From an uncultured Pelagibacteraceae bacterium (GTDB lineage: Bacteria; Pseudomonadota; Alphaproteobacteria; Pelagibacterales; Pelagibacteraceae), in NCBI GenBank assembly GCA_902592375.1, contig CACJEG010000001.1, positions 124,001 through 188,000 on the forward strand: 64,000 nucleotides of DNA, given 5' to 3'. Below, piece by piece: positions 34,690 through 41,997 of this stretch. The notes beneath the pieces are model-generated. The model was given only the letters and a program-made list of their open reading frames with translations. It made no database searches and was not told the DNA's origin. The position numbers and the translations under genes are program-made. The stretch's first letter is position 1. Every line of letters begins with the position of its first letter.

Positions 34690-34754
34690 ATATCTGTCGC
34701 GCGATATAAACACAAGAGACTCCGTAATTAAAATGTAACAGTCTCCAGTTACGG
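34690..34754 (+). promoter_or_regulatory. Structured leader: GC-rich palindrome and interlocked inverted repeats
   Basis: In the 159-base gap before the secreted-protein gene, TCGCGCGA (34697-34704) sits inside a larger ATATC...GATAT inverted repeat. Further on, GAGACT (34716-34721) pairs with AGTCTC (34740-34745), while CCGTAA (34722-34727) pairs with TTACGG (34749-34754). The order A, B, A', B' allows either a pseudoknot or two mutually exclusive hairpins, 24 bases before the ATG. No known riboswitch class could be matched by eye. Confidence 0.4.
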
Positions 34755-34778
34755 TTCAATTATTCGGAAAGGAATATT

Positions 34779-35267
34779 ATGAGAAAAATAATACTAACAT
34801 TAATTTTTACATTAATGTCGATGTCTTCAGTATCATTTGCAGATGGTCATAGTGGAAAAATTAGTCTTGCTGGTTTTTTTGTTGGCGATGCTAAAGCTAT
34901 TGTAGACGAAAAAGGTAACATCATGACTTTTACATATGAAGGTCTAAGTGGATTTAATGCAATTGAAGGTACTTCGTTTGGTGATAATTCATCACATCAT
35001 TGTATAGGTGCAGGAACTATTCCAGGTAAAGGTTTTGAAATGGGTCACTGCAAAATAATGTTTATAAATGGTGACACAGCAATAATTTATTATGAAATAA
35101 AATTAGGTTACTCAATGGAAGGTACTTTCAAATGTATCAGTGGTACAGGTAGATATGAAGGTATCGAATGCAGTGGAACTACAGGTTATACACAAATTAA
35201 GCCTGCTCAGGAAGGTAAAATACATGCAACGAATTATTACAGGGGCACTTATACATTAAAAAAATAG
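34779..35267 (+). CDS. Small secreted protein (hypothetical)
   Basis: 162 residues with a Sec signal peptide (MRKIILTLIFTLMSMSSVSFA, cleavage near residue 21). The mature part is glycine-rich with alternating strands and four cysteines (HHCIGAG, GHCKIMF, FKCISG, ECSGTTGY), suggesting a disulfide-stabilised beta-barrel or sandwich. The stretch GTGRYEGIECSGTTGYT occurs in calycin-like or allene-oxide-cyclase-like secreted proteins, but I cannot assign a family. A good AAAGGAAT ribosome site is present. Followed by a second small secreted gene. Confidence 0.7.
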   Translation: MRKIILTLIFTLMSMSSVSFADGHSGKISLAGFFVGDAKAIVDEKGNIMTFTYEGLSGFNAIEGTSFGDNSSHHCIGAGTIPGKGFEMGHCKIMFINGDTAIIYYEIKLGYSMEGTFKCISGTGRYEGIECSGTTGYTQIKPAQEGKIHATNYYRGTYTLKK

Positions 35268-35276
35268 GAAAATATT

Positions 35277-35650
35277 ATGAAAAATATAATAATAACTTTA
35301 TTCAGTGTTTTATTTCTAACATCTACATATGCAGATATGAATGATAGCGATAAAAATAGAGCTTGGGAATGCAGTGGGATATATATAGCTAATTATTTTT
35401 TACCATCAGGTGAAACATTTGAATATAGTATGAAAGAAAAGTCTATGGCATCAGTGAAAGTTTTAAAAGCTTATGCTTAGAAGTAGGAATTCCTGAAAAG
35501 GAATGGGATGAAGGGGTAAACAAAGCTGTTGATAAGTTTTATGGGTCTAAATTTGATGAGGCTAAAACTAATGCCTGTCATGACTTCGTAAATTCTACAG
35601 TACCTAATGGAGAAGATAGAGTTAAAAAAGTAGTACAAACTCTATATTAA
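35277..35650 (+). pseudogene. Small secreted protein gene with an internal -1 frameshift
   Basis: The ORF track shows 67 residues with a signal peptide (MKNIIITLFSVLFLTSTYA) ending at 35480. In the -1 frame the coding pattern continues without a stop as SLCLEVGIPEKEWDEGVNKAV... to a TAA at 35648-35650, which would give about 124 residues in all. The switch point coincides with T TTA AAA (35462-35468), a canonical -1 slippery heptamer in the right register, also a homopolymer run where indel errors occur. Cysteines CSGIY and AC in the second part would suit a periplasmic protein. Programmed frameshift, recent mutation or sequencing error are all open. Confidence 0.65.
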
Positions 35651-35668
35651 CAAAAAAAAGGAAAAAAA

Positions 35669-35953
35669 ATGGAAAAAGAAATGTTAGTAGTAGCAAAGTT
35701 AAAAGAAGGTACTTTTGAAAAATTCATGGGATTTATGCAATCTCCTGAAGGACTTGCTGAAAGAGCAAAAGTTGCAGTGGTTGAAAAAACAATTGGAACT
35801 GTAACTCCAGACAAAAGTACTGTAATGTTTAAAATATTTTGTACTGATGAAGCTGCACTTCATAAGTTTATAGAAGGTACCGAGGTATCAAAACCAATAA
35901 TGGATGAAGTGTTAGACAGTTACTCAATATATGATTTAACTAAGGTTAAATAG
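35669..35953 (+). CDS. Small soluble protein, possible dimeric alpha-beta (ABM-like) fold
   Basis: 94 residues, no signal peptide. The pattern beta (MLVVAKLKEG), helix (TFEKFMGFMQSPEGLAERA), beta, beta (KSTVMFKIFCTDEAALHKFIEG) resembles the antibiotic-biosynthesis-monooxygenase/dimeric alpha-beta barrel fold, where a lone histidine in the helix may matter. Function unknown. It starts a run with the SnoaL-like and thioredoxin-fold genes, spaced by 11 and 0 bases. Confidence 0.65.
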   Translation: MEKEMLVVAKLKEGTFEKFMGFMQSPEGLAERAKVAVVEKTIGTVTPDKSTVMFKIFCTDEAALHKFIEGTEVSKPIMDEVLDSYSIYDLTKVK

Positions 35954-35964
35954 AAAGGAATAAC

Positions 35965-36285
35965 ATGTCTATATTAGAAAAATATAGTGCTGCATTAAAA
36001 AATAAAGATGAAGCTGCCATGAATGAACTTTTGCATGACGACTTTAAATTCACAATGCACAAGTCAGGAAATGTTTTAACCAAAAGTGATGTTATCAAAT
36101 GGGCGATGAGTGGTGATATTAATCAAGATAAGGTTAGAATTGTTTATGAAAATGACGAAGTTGGTATTCACCATGCCTTCGTAACATTTAATGATGGTAA
36201 TGTTGAGGCGGTAATGGCAGTTTATAAATATGACAATGGAAAAATTGTCAGTTTAGAAACTGGTGCTACACCAATGCCAAAATAA
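35965..36285 (+). CDS. SnoaL/NTF2-like small protein
   Basis: 106 residues forming one NTF2-like domain: first helices ALKNKDEAAMNELLHDDFKFTMH, then the strands VLTKSDVIKWAMSG and HHAFVTFNDGNVEAVMAVYKYDNGKIVSLETGATPM. Such domains act as ligand-binding or isomerase units. It is directly followed by the isomerase-like gene, whose GTG start touches its stop codon (TAAGTG), so they are probably translationally coupled. Confidence 0.75.
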   Translation: MSILEKYSAALKNKDEAAMNELLHDDFKFTMHKSGNVLTKSDVIKWAMSGDINQDKVRIVYENDEVGIHHAFVTFNDGNVEAVMAVYKYDNGKIVSLETGATPMPK

Positions 36286-36876
36286 GTGAGTGAAATTGAT
36301 TTTTATTTTTCGATAGGAAGCACATATACCTATCTATCTGTAACTAGAATACTTGATGTTGAAAAACAACATCAAGTAAAATTTAACTGGAAGCCTTTTT
36401 CAGTAAGAGCAATCATGAAAGAGATGAACAATATCCCATTTCCAAAGGATAAAATGAATAAAGTTAATTACATGTGGAGAGATATTGAAAGAAGAGCTGA
36501 AGGCTATGGTTTTTTTGCTAAAACACCAGTTCCCTATCCATTATCAGAATTTGATTTAGCGAACCAAATTGCAATCCTTGGTTTTGAAAAAAGTTGGGGA
36601 GAAAAATTTGTTATTCTAACTTATAAAAAATGGTTTCAAGAAGGTAAAGAACCAGCTATCGAGCCAAGTATCTCGGAAGTTTGCTCAGAATTAAAACTTG
36701 ATAAAGATGAAATTGTCTCTGAAGCAAAATCATCAGATATAGAAACAAAATATAATGAAAACACAAACTCAGCTCGTGAAAATAAAATTTTTGGTAGCCC
36801 ATCTTTTATTGTAAAAAATGAACTCTTTTGGGGGGATGATAGAATGGAAGATGCAATTAAATGGTCTCTTAAATAA
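36286..36876 (+). CDS. DsbA-family thioredoxin-fold protein (HCCA isomerase-like)
   Basis: 196 residues with a DSBA/2-hydroxychromene-2-carboxylate isomerase fold, cytosolic. Instead of CxxC the first loop reads FYFSIGSTYTYLSVTRI, with the serine that activates glutathione in HCCA isomerases and kappa-class GSTs. It has the WKPFSVRAIMKEMNN helix, and the C-terminal VFGSPSF-type cis-proline stretch appears as FGSPSFIVKNELFWGDDRM. This supports a glutathione-dependent isomerase or transferase. The GTG start directly follows the SnoaL stop. Confidence 0.8.
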   Translation: MSEIDFYFSIGSTYTYLSVTRILDVEKQHQVKFNWKPFSVRAIMKEMNNIPFPKDKMNKVNYMWRDIERRAEGYGFFAKTPVPYPLSEFDLANQIAILGFEKSWGEKFVILTYKKWFQEGKEPAIEPSISEVCSELKLDKDEIVSEAKSSDIETKYNENTNSARENKIFGSPSFIVKNELFWGDDRMEDAIKWSLK

Positions 36877-36914
36877 TTCTATATATTCTCCTTAAATTCA
36901 TTTAAAGTCTCGAA

Positions 36915-37247
36915 ATGAGTCTTACAACTTCATATTTATTTTTAGGCATTGCAGTTTTTTTGGGTGTTACATCAAATAGTTTTGCTAAAAGTGCTGAAGG
37001 ATTTACTCTTCTAATTCCAAGCATAATCACTGCTATTACAATTGTATTATGTATGTACACTCTTTCATTAGTAATGAAAAATATTCCAATGGGAATTACT
37101 TATGCTTCCTTTGCAGGCTTAACAATTATAGCAACTGTTGTTGTGGGTATAATTAAATTTAATCAAGTACCCAATTTATATTCATTTATTGGTTTAGCTT
37201 TTATTATTGTTGGTGTTTTAATGGTTAACCTGTTAGGTAATAATTAA
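36915..37247 (+). CDS. SMR-family-like protein lacking the catalytic Glu
   Basis: A four-helix small multidrug resistance (EmrE-type) protein of 110 residues. Alignment to EmrE by eye (YLFLGIAVFLGVTSNSFAK against YIYLGGAILAEVIGTTLMK) puts glycine 17 where EmrE has Glu14, the residue that couples protons to substrate. The EmrE Trp63 region GIAYAIWSG is GITYASFAG. The rest of the fold (EGFT, NQVPNLYSFIGLAFIIVGVLMVNLLG) is well kept. It is not a standard drug/proton antiporter. It is a tandem paralogue of 37479-37814, with a DUF2798 gene between. Confidence 0.82.
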   Translation: MSLTTSYLFLGIAVFLGVTSNSFAKSAEGFTLLIPSIITAITIVLCMYTLSLVMKNIPMGITYASFAGLTIIATVVVGIIKFNQVPNLYSFIGLAFIIVGVLMVNLLGNN

Positions 37248-37248
37248 T

Positions 37249-37476
37249 ATGATTAATAAAAAATACGCTCAACCTTTATTCATGATTTTTATGTCCTTTG
37301 GCATGAGTGTGATTATGAGTGGAGTTGTAGTTGCTGTAAACACTGGAGTTACAGATGGCTTTATAAGTAGATGGTTTTATTCTTGGATGTTTGCATTTCC
37401 AGTTGCATTAATTGCTGCCTTTATAATGGCTCCTATAATGAGACCTTTGGTTAATAAAATTGCATCAAAAGAATAA
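37249..37476 (+). CDS. DUF2798 membrane protein
   Basis: 75 residues, two membrane helices (about 8-30 and 43-63) joined by a short loop. The sequences FMIFMSFGMSVIMSGVV and WMFAFPVALIAAFIMAPIMRPLV are the DUF2798 hallmark. Function unknown. It is packed between two SMR-type genes (1 and 2 bases of spacing), so the three are surely co-transcribed and may form one membrane complex. Confidence 0.82.
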   Translation: MINKKYAQPLFMIFMSFGMSVIMSGVVVAVNTGVTDGFISRWFYSWMFAFPVALIAAFIMAPIMRPLVNKIASKE

Positions 37477-37478
37477 TC

Positions 37479-37814
37479 ATGAAACCTTTATTTGGATATT
37501 TATTTTTAGCTATTGGGATTTCTTTTGGTATTGCATCAAATAGTTTAGCTAAAATTTCTGAGGGATTTACCAAACTTACACCATCTGTTTTATGCATATT
37601 ATTTATGTGTATTACAATGTTTTCAATTGCAAAAGCAATGCACGCTCTTCCAGTTGGTTTTGCTTACGCAACATATAGCGGTTTAACTGTAACTGGGGTT
37701 GTTCTTTTTGCAGTATTAAAATTTAATCAAGTGCCTAATCTTTATGGAATAATTGGAATTATTTTAATTATTATTGGTGTAATAATGGTTAATTATCTTG
37801 GACGACTGAACTGA
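37479..37814 (+). CDS. SMR-family-like protein lacking the catalytic Glu
   Basis: 111 residues, four helices, paralogous to 36915-37247. Both share SNS(F/L)AK, EGFT, KFNQVPNLY and a final MVNYLG/MVNLLG. Glycine again replaces the EmrE Glu14 position (YLFLAIGISFGIASNSLAK), and the Trp63 region is GFAYATYSG. Paired SMR genes usually give heterodimers in opposite topology; here both partners lack the ionisable Glu. The last 22 bases overlap the convergent DUF952 gene. Confidence 0.82.
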   Translation: MKPLFGYLFLAIGISFGIASNSLAKISEGFTKLTPSVLCILFMCITMFSIAKAMHALPVGFAYATYSGLTVTGVVLFAVLKFNQVPNLYGIIGIILIIIGVIMVNYLGRLN

Positions 37815-38164
37815 TACTTTTTTAAAATCTCTGGAAGCTCATGTCTTCCATATTCATTCAATGGTAACTCATATTCGTTAGCAACTGCGCTAGTATCTAA
37901 AGGTGAATATAAATGAGGATACATATCTCCATTTGATGCCTGTTCCCACAATAAATGTTCAAGCTTAAAAGCATTTACTCTTAACAAAACTAGATTTTCT
38001 TTTTTGGGATAATGTTTATTTAAAGTTTCCTCTACCTGATCCTCTTCAGAAAAGTGAATATATCCATCTTTAAGATCTTTTTCTGACCCACCATAAATTC
38101 CTGATCTTTTGGCCTTTTGCCACTCATCTTTATCTATAACCTTGAAAATAAATTCTAAATTCAT
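37793..38164 (-). CDS. DUF952 family protein
   Basis: 123 residues, cytosolic. The pattern FIFKVIDKDEWQKAKRSGIYGGSEKDLKDGYIHFSEEDQVEETL is the DUF952 signature, including the IHFS motif with a conserved histidine, and a later VLLRVNAFKLEHLLWEQ segment. The family is often encoded near glutathione or tRNA-related enzymes and has no proven function. It is 1 base from DUF924 and convergent with the SMR gene, with which it shares the last 22 bases. Confidence 0.82.
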   Translation of the reverse strand: MNLEFIFKVIDKDEWQKAKRSGIYGGSEKDLKDGYIHFSEEDQVEETLNKHYPKKENLVLLRVNAFKLEHLLWEQASNGDMYPHLYSPLDTSAVANEYELPLNEYGRHELPEILKKYQFSRPR

Positions 38165-38165
38165 T

Positions 38166-38729
38166 TTACCAAGAAGAGTTTGGACCTTTTAGGAATTCTA
38201 ATTCTTCTTCAGTAGACTCTCTTCCTAAAATTTCATTTCTATGAGGATATCTATGAAATTGTCTGATTGCTTTTGTGTGATCTTGCCAAAATTTTTTTAT
38301 TTCATTGTATCCTTCGTGCTCTCTTAAATATTTATTTAATAAGTAATATGCCATTTCATGATCACTGATTTCCTCACTATGAATTAAAGGTAACAACATA
38401 AAAAATCTTTGATTTACATTCATGGCTTCTAAATAACCTGAGTAAACTGCGTCGTTTACAATTAATCTAGTTTTTTGATCTTTAGAAAAAGCTTTTTTAT
38501 CATTTCTAAACATATTTCTTGAAAACTGATCAAATAAAATAACTAATGCTAGACAACTCATGGGATTATCTTGCCAATCATCATATTCATTTTGACATGC
38601 AAGTTCATAATCTTTTAAAAAATTATCTTTAATTTTTTCATCAAACTTTTCATCTTTTTTAAAACGCATTTCGGAAGGAGTTTCTTTAAACCAGAAATCT
38701 AAAATTACTTGTGCTCTTTCTGGAATCAT
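38166..38729 (-). CDS. DUF924 family protein
   Basis: 187 residues, all-helical TPR-like DUF924. Marks are VILDFWFKETPSEMRF at the N-terminus, CLALVILFDQFSRNMFRNDKKAF near residue 59, and QFHRYPHRNEILGRESTEEELEFL near the C-terminus. Function is unknown; homologues are widespread in proteobacteria. Its start overlaps the inositol-monophosphatase gene stop by 4 bases (ATGA), so translation is coupled. Confidence 0.88.
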   Translation of the reverse strand: MIPERAQVILDFWFKETPSEMRFKKDEKFDEKIKDNFLKDYELACQNEYDDWQDNPMSCLALVILFDQFSRNMFRNDKKAFSKDQKTRLIVNDAVYSGYLEAMNVNQRFFMLLPLIHSEEISDHEMAYYLLNKYLREHEGYNEIKKFWQDHTKAIRQFHRYPHRNEILGRESTEEELEFLKGPNSSW

Positions 38730-39532
38730 TTAGCTACTGGCTTTAATAATTTTAAAACTTTTTGATGATTTTGTTTATTATTAGAAGCAAGTATATTTCC
38801 ACCCAACACAGGGTTTTTATTATCCCATGTAGTTATTATTGCTCCTGCTGCTCTAACAATTGGTATCAATGGGTGAATATCCCATATTTTATTAGCACAC
38901 TGGGCAACTATTTCAATTCTACCCTCTGCCAATTGACAATATGTCAAAGCATCAAAACAAGGAAATTGCATCCGTTTTATAAATTTTTTAATTTTTAATT
39001 GTTGTTTTAAAGATAAGTGATGATGAAAGGCAGCTGCTAATTTTGCGTTTGCAAAATTTATCTTTGTATTAATTTTTAATTTTTTTTTTTTATTATTCTC
39101 AAAAACATATGCTGAATTTTTGTTTAAGTTTAAATAATATTTCTTCATTTTTGGAAAATTAGCTAGTCCTAAAACAGGCTCTCCATTGTAATTTAATGAA
39201 ATGAGATTGCTCCAACTAGTATTACCTACAACATATGATCTAGTTCCATCAATTGGGTCTATCACCCAAGAAAATTCACTTTTAGTATTTTTATAACCAT
39301 ATTCCTCTCCTATAATTTGGTGATTTGGGAATTTTTTTGAAATTTTAGATCTTATGAATTTTTCAAATGCTTTGTCAGATGTTGTTACAGGATCGTAACC
39401 TTTGCCTTTCATCTTATTGGTTATCTTAAATGGCTTATCTAACTTAGCATAATAAAACTTAGTTAAATCTTTAGCAAGTTGATTTAAAAAGCTCGCATAT
39501 ATTGGATATTTTTTTATATCAAATTCTTTCAC
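38726..39532 (-). CDS. Inositol monophosphatase family phosphatase (possible histidinol phosphatase)
   Basis: 268 residues, a Mg-dependent phosphatase. The metal site motifs are IIGEEYG (about residue 74), VIDPIDGTRSYVVG (about 91-104) and, near 218, CANKIWDIHPLIPIVRAAGA with the catalytic Asp. The family includes SuhB, CysQ and histidinol-phosphatase HisN. The GTRSYVVG form and length fit HisN-type enzymes common in alphaproteobacteria, but the substrate is not certain. First gene of an operon with DUF924 and DUF952. Confidence 0.82.
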   Translation of the reverse strand: MKEFDIKKYPIYASFLNQLAKDLTKFYYAKLDKPFKITNKMKGKGYDPVTTSDKAFEKFIRSKISKKFPNHQIIGEEYGYKNTKSEFSWVIDPIDGTRSYVVGNTSWSNLISLNYNGEPVLGLANFPKMKKYYLNLNKNSAYVFENNKKKKLKINTKINFANAKLAAAFHHHLSLKQQLKIKKFIKRMQFPCFDALTYCQLAEGRIEIVAQCANKIWDIHPLIPIVRAAGAIITTWDNKNPVLGGNILASNNKQNHQKVLKLLKPVAK

Positions 39533-39599
39533 AATGAACTCTTACTATTTAATTTATGTTGATTAAAGTTAAATTTTAAATAATCCTTAACTTACTATT

Positions 39600-40703
39600 A
39601 TGAAAATCGAGCTAGTTGAAAATAAGGTTTATTTTAATAATGGGTCTGAAAAAAAAGAAATTCACCCATTCTGGTTAAGAGAAAGAGTTAATGGTGAGGA
39701 GTATTTAGATAAAGGAACTCAGCAAAGACTTTTTGATCCTACCTTTTTAAGTAATGATGTTTCAATAAATAAAGTAAAGCTTAATGAAAAATACTTAGAG
39801 GTTGATTTTACTGATGGTGTTAATTCAAAATTAGAAATTGATAAAATTACTTCTGAATTTTCAAAAGAAGATATTGTAATAAAATCTATTGTAAAAACCA
39901 AATGGGACTCCTCTTTAAAAAATATAAAAAATTTTGAATACCAAGAAAATTTTTACGAAAGTAAAGAGATGTACGATTTACTTGTTTCATTTTACAAATA
40001 TGGTTTTGTAATAATTAAAAATATTCCAACATCTAAAAATTATATTGTGAAATTTGCTAATTCTATAGGCAGTGTCCGAAGAACAAATTTTGGTGAATAT
40101 TTTAATGTTAAATCTAAACCTGATCCAAACGATCTTGCTTATACTTCATTGGCATTAGCACCTCATACTGACAATCCTTATAGAAATCCTGTTCCATGTA
40201 TTCAAATTTTGCATTGTATAGAAAGTAAAGTTTCAGGAGGATTATCGACTTTAGTAGATGGTTATACAGTTACTGAAGATTTAAAAAATCAATATCCAGA
40301 ATATTATAAAATTTTAACTGAAGTAAAAGTTAGATTTAGATTCATAGATAAAGAAGTAATTTTAGAAACTATTTCTCCTTTGATTGAACTAAATGAAGAT
40401 AAGAGTTTCAAGCAGGTAAGATTTAGTCCTAGATTAGACTATGTTCCAATTTTAGAAAAAGAAAAATTAGATCTTTACTACCAAGCAAGGAAAAAAATAT
40501 CTGAAATGTATAATTCAGATAAGTATAGAATTGAATTTAAACTTGAGCCAAAAGACTTAATGATGATGGATAATCATAGACTGCTCCATGGAAGAACGGC
40601 TTATGAGACAAAAGAGGGTGAAAGATTTTTACAAGGTTGTTATATTGATTACGATAGTACTGAGGGAAAACTTAGACACTTAAAAAGAAAGTTTAATCTT
40701 TAA
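39600..40703 (+). CDS. Gamma-butyrobetaine hydroxylase-like 2-oxoglutarate/Fe(II) dioxygenase
   Basis: 367 residues. The N-terminal domain (IHPFWLRERVNGEEYLD, DUF971-like, about residues 20-95) is followed by a TauD-type catalytic jelly roll. The iron ligands are H and D of ALAPHTDNPYR near residue 191 and the distal H in DNHRLLHGRTAY near 340; the following Arg binds 2-oxoglutarate. This arrangement is that of gamma-butyrobetaine and trimethyllysine hydroxylases (carnitine pathway). It may oxidise another betaine or trimethylammonium compound in SAR11. The 3' end overlaps the convergent flavodoxin-like gene by 11 bases. Confidence 0.8.
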   Translation: MKIELVENKVYFNNGSEKKEIHPFWLRERVNGEEYLDKGTQQRLFDPTFLSNDVSINKVKLNEKYLEVDFTDGVNSKLEIDKITSEFSKEDIVIKSIVKTKWDSSLKNIKNFEYQENFYESKEMYDLLVSFYKYGFVIIKNIPTSKNYIVKFANSIGSVRRTNFGEYFNVKSKPDPNDLAYTSLALAPHTDNPYRNPVPCIQILHCIESKVSGGLSTLVDGYTVTEDLKNQYPEYYKILTEVKVRFRFIDKEVILETISPLIELNEDKSFKQVRFSPRLDYVPILEKEKLDLYYQARKKISEMYNSDKYRIEFKLEPKDLMMMDNHRLLHGRTAYETKEGERFLQGCYIDYDSTEGKLRHLKRKFNL

Positions 40704-41280
40704 ACAAATTTTCTATTTGCGCTTCAGCCTCTTTGATAGATTTTTCATAATCTAGTGCCATTTGATCTGCACTAATTATATCTACTTTTTCTATACCAAA
40801 AAAGTTAAGAATAAATTTTAACCAAGGAGTTAAAAAATCTTCTGAACTATTTAGTTTTGTTCCTCCAGAAGTAATAACTAGATATGCATGTTTATTTTTT
40901 AATAACCCTTCTCTTCTTCCATTTGGTTTAAATCTAAAAGTTTCACCTATACGAGCAGCTAAATCCGACCAAGCTTTAAGAGTCGCTGGTGGTCCATAAT
41001 TATAAATTGGAGCTGAAATTATAATGACATCACTCTCTTTTAATTCTTTTACAAGTTTGTCAGAGAGCTCAAACATTTTTTTATGTTCTTCTGTTTGGTC
41101 TTTTTCATCAATATTCATTCCAGATTCTGTAAGCCCACTTACAAAAAGCATCTCATCATCTAAATCTCTGTAAATTACTTCATCTTCTGGTTTTTTAATT
41201 TTATCTAAAAGTTTTTTTGCTAAAGCTCTTGAGGTAGAGCCTTTTTTTCTAGCACTGGAGTCTATTTGATAAATCTTCAT
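40693..41280 (-). CDS. Flavodoxin-fold NADH:quinone oxidoreductase (FMN-dependent, AzoR-like)
   Basis: 195 residues, a flavodoxin-like fold FMN protein. The FMN phosphate loop reads DSSARKKGSTSRALAKKL, with the second loop SAPIYNYGPPATLKAWSDL and ring contacts in VITSGGTKL. The set matches FMN-dependent NADH-azoreductase/quinone reductase (AzoR/AcpD). It would reduce quinones or azo compounds with NADH in two-electron steps. It is 9 bases downstream of ccdA. Confidence 0.82.
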   Translation of the reverse strand: MKIYQIDSSARKKGSTSRALAKKLLDKIKKPEDEVIYRDLDDEMLFVSGLTESGMNIDEKDQTEEHKKMFELSDKLVKELKESDVIIISAPIYNYGPPATLKAWSDLAARIGETFRFKPNGRREGLLKNKHAYLVITSGGTKLNSSEDFLTPWLKFILNFFGIEKVDIISADQMALDYEKSIKEAEAQIENLFKD

Positions 41281-41289
41281 TAATACTTT

Positions 41290-41997
41290 TTATCCGAATT
41301 TTTGCATAAATGGAAAGATTTCAATGATATAAAAACCAATAGCTTGTAATTGATTAGTTAAAATTAAAATACCTGTAACTAAAAGAGTTATTCCACCAAT
41401 TTTTGAAATTAAATTTATGTTTTTCTTAAAATTTTTAGAAAATAACAAAAATCTTTGAATCAAGTATCCAGACAAAACAAAAGGAATAGCAAGACCTAAT
41501 GAATAAGAAATTAACAAGATTACTGCTCTTGATAAAGTTTCTTCAATAGATGCTAAAGCTAAAATTGAACCTAAAATTGGACCAATACATGGTGTCCAGC
41601 CAAAACCAAAAGCAACACCAATCACATATGGAAAAAGAATATTTCTTGATTCTTTTGCATCAAATCTTTTTTCAAAATTTAAATATGGAATATTAATAAT
41701 TCCAATTAATTGAAGAGAAAAAATTATAATAATTATTCCGGCTGAAATTCTTAACACTTCTGAATTTTGTAATAGCGCCTGTCCCAAAAAAGATGCAGAT
41801 GCACCTAAAAGAACAAATACAGTTGAGAACCCTAAACAAAATAAAATTAATGGAAAAAAATTGATTTTTTTTTGATTTAAAATTTCTTGTAAAGATTGGC
41901 CTGAGATATAAGAAATATATCCAGGTATTAAAGGTAAAACACATGGAGACAAAAAGCTTATAAGTCCTGCCCCAAAAGCAATTAAGTATTCAAACAT
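41290..41997 (-). CDS. ccdA: Cytochrome c biogenesis/thiol transport protein CcdA
   Basis: An inner-membrane protein of 235 residues with six helices that carries reducing equivalents from cytosolic thioredoxin to periplasmic thiols. The two redox cysteines are in ISFLSPCVLPLIPGY (residue about 18) and FGFGWTPCIGPILG (about 135), both typical. It is the short CcdA, without the periplasmic DsbD domains. Its start codon directly follows the stop of ppc with no spacer (adjacent at 41997/41998), so coupled translation is likely. Confidence 0.9.
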   Translation of the reverse strand: MFEYLIAFGAGLISFLSPCVLPLIPGYISYISGQSLQEILNQKKINFFPLILFCLGFSTVFVLLGASASFLGQALLQNSEVLRISAGIIIIIFSLQLIGIINIPYLNFEKRFDAKESRNILFPYVIGVAFGFGWTPCIGPILGSILALASIEETLSRAVILLISYSLGLAIPFVLSGYLIQRFLLFSKNFKKNINLISKIGGITLLVTGILILTNQLQAIGFYIIEIFPFMQKFG

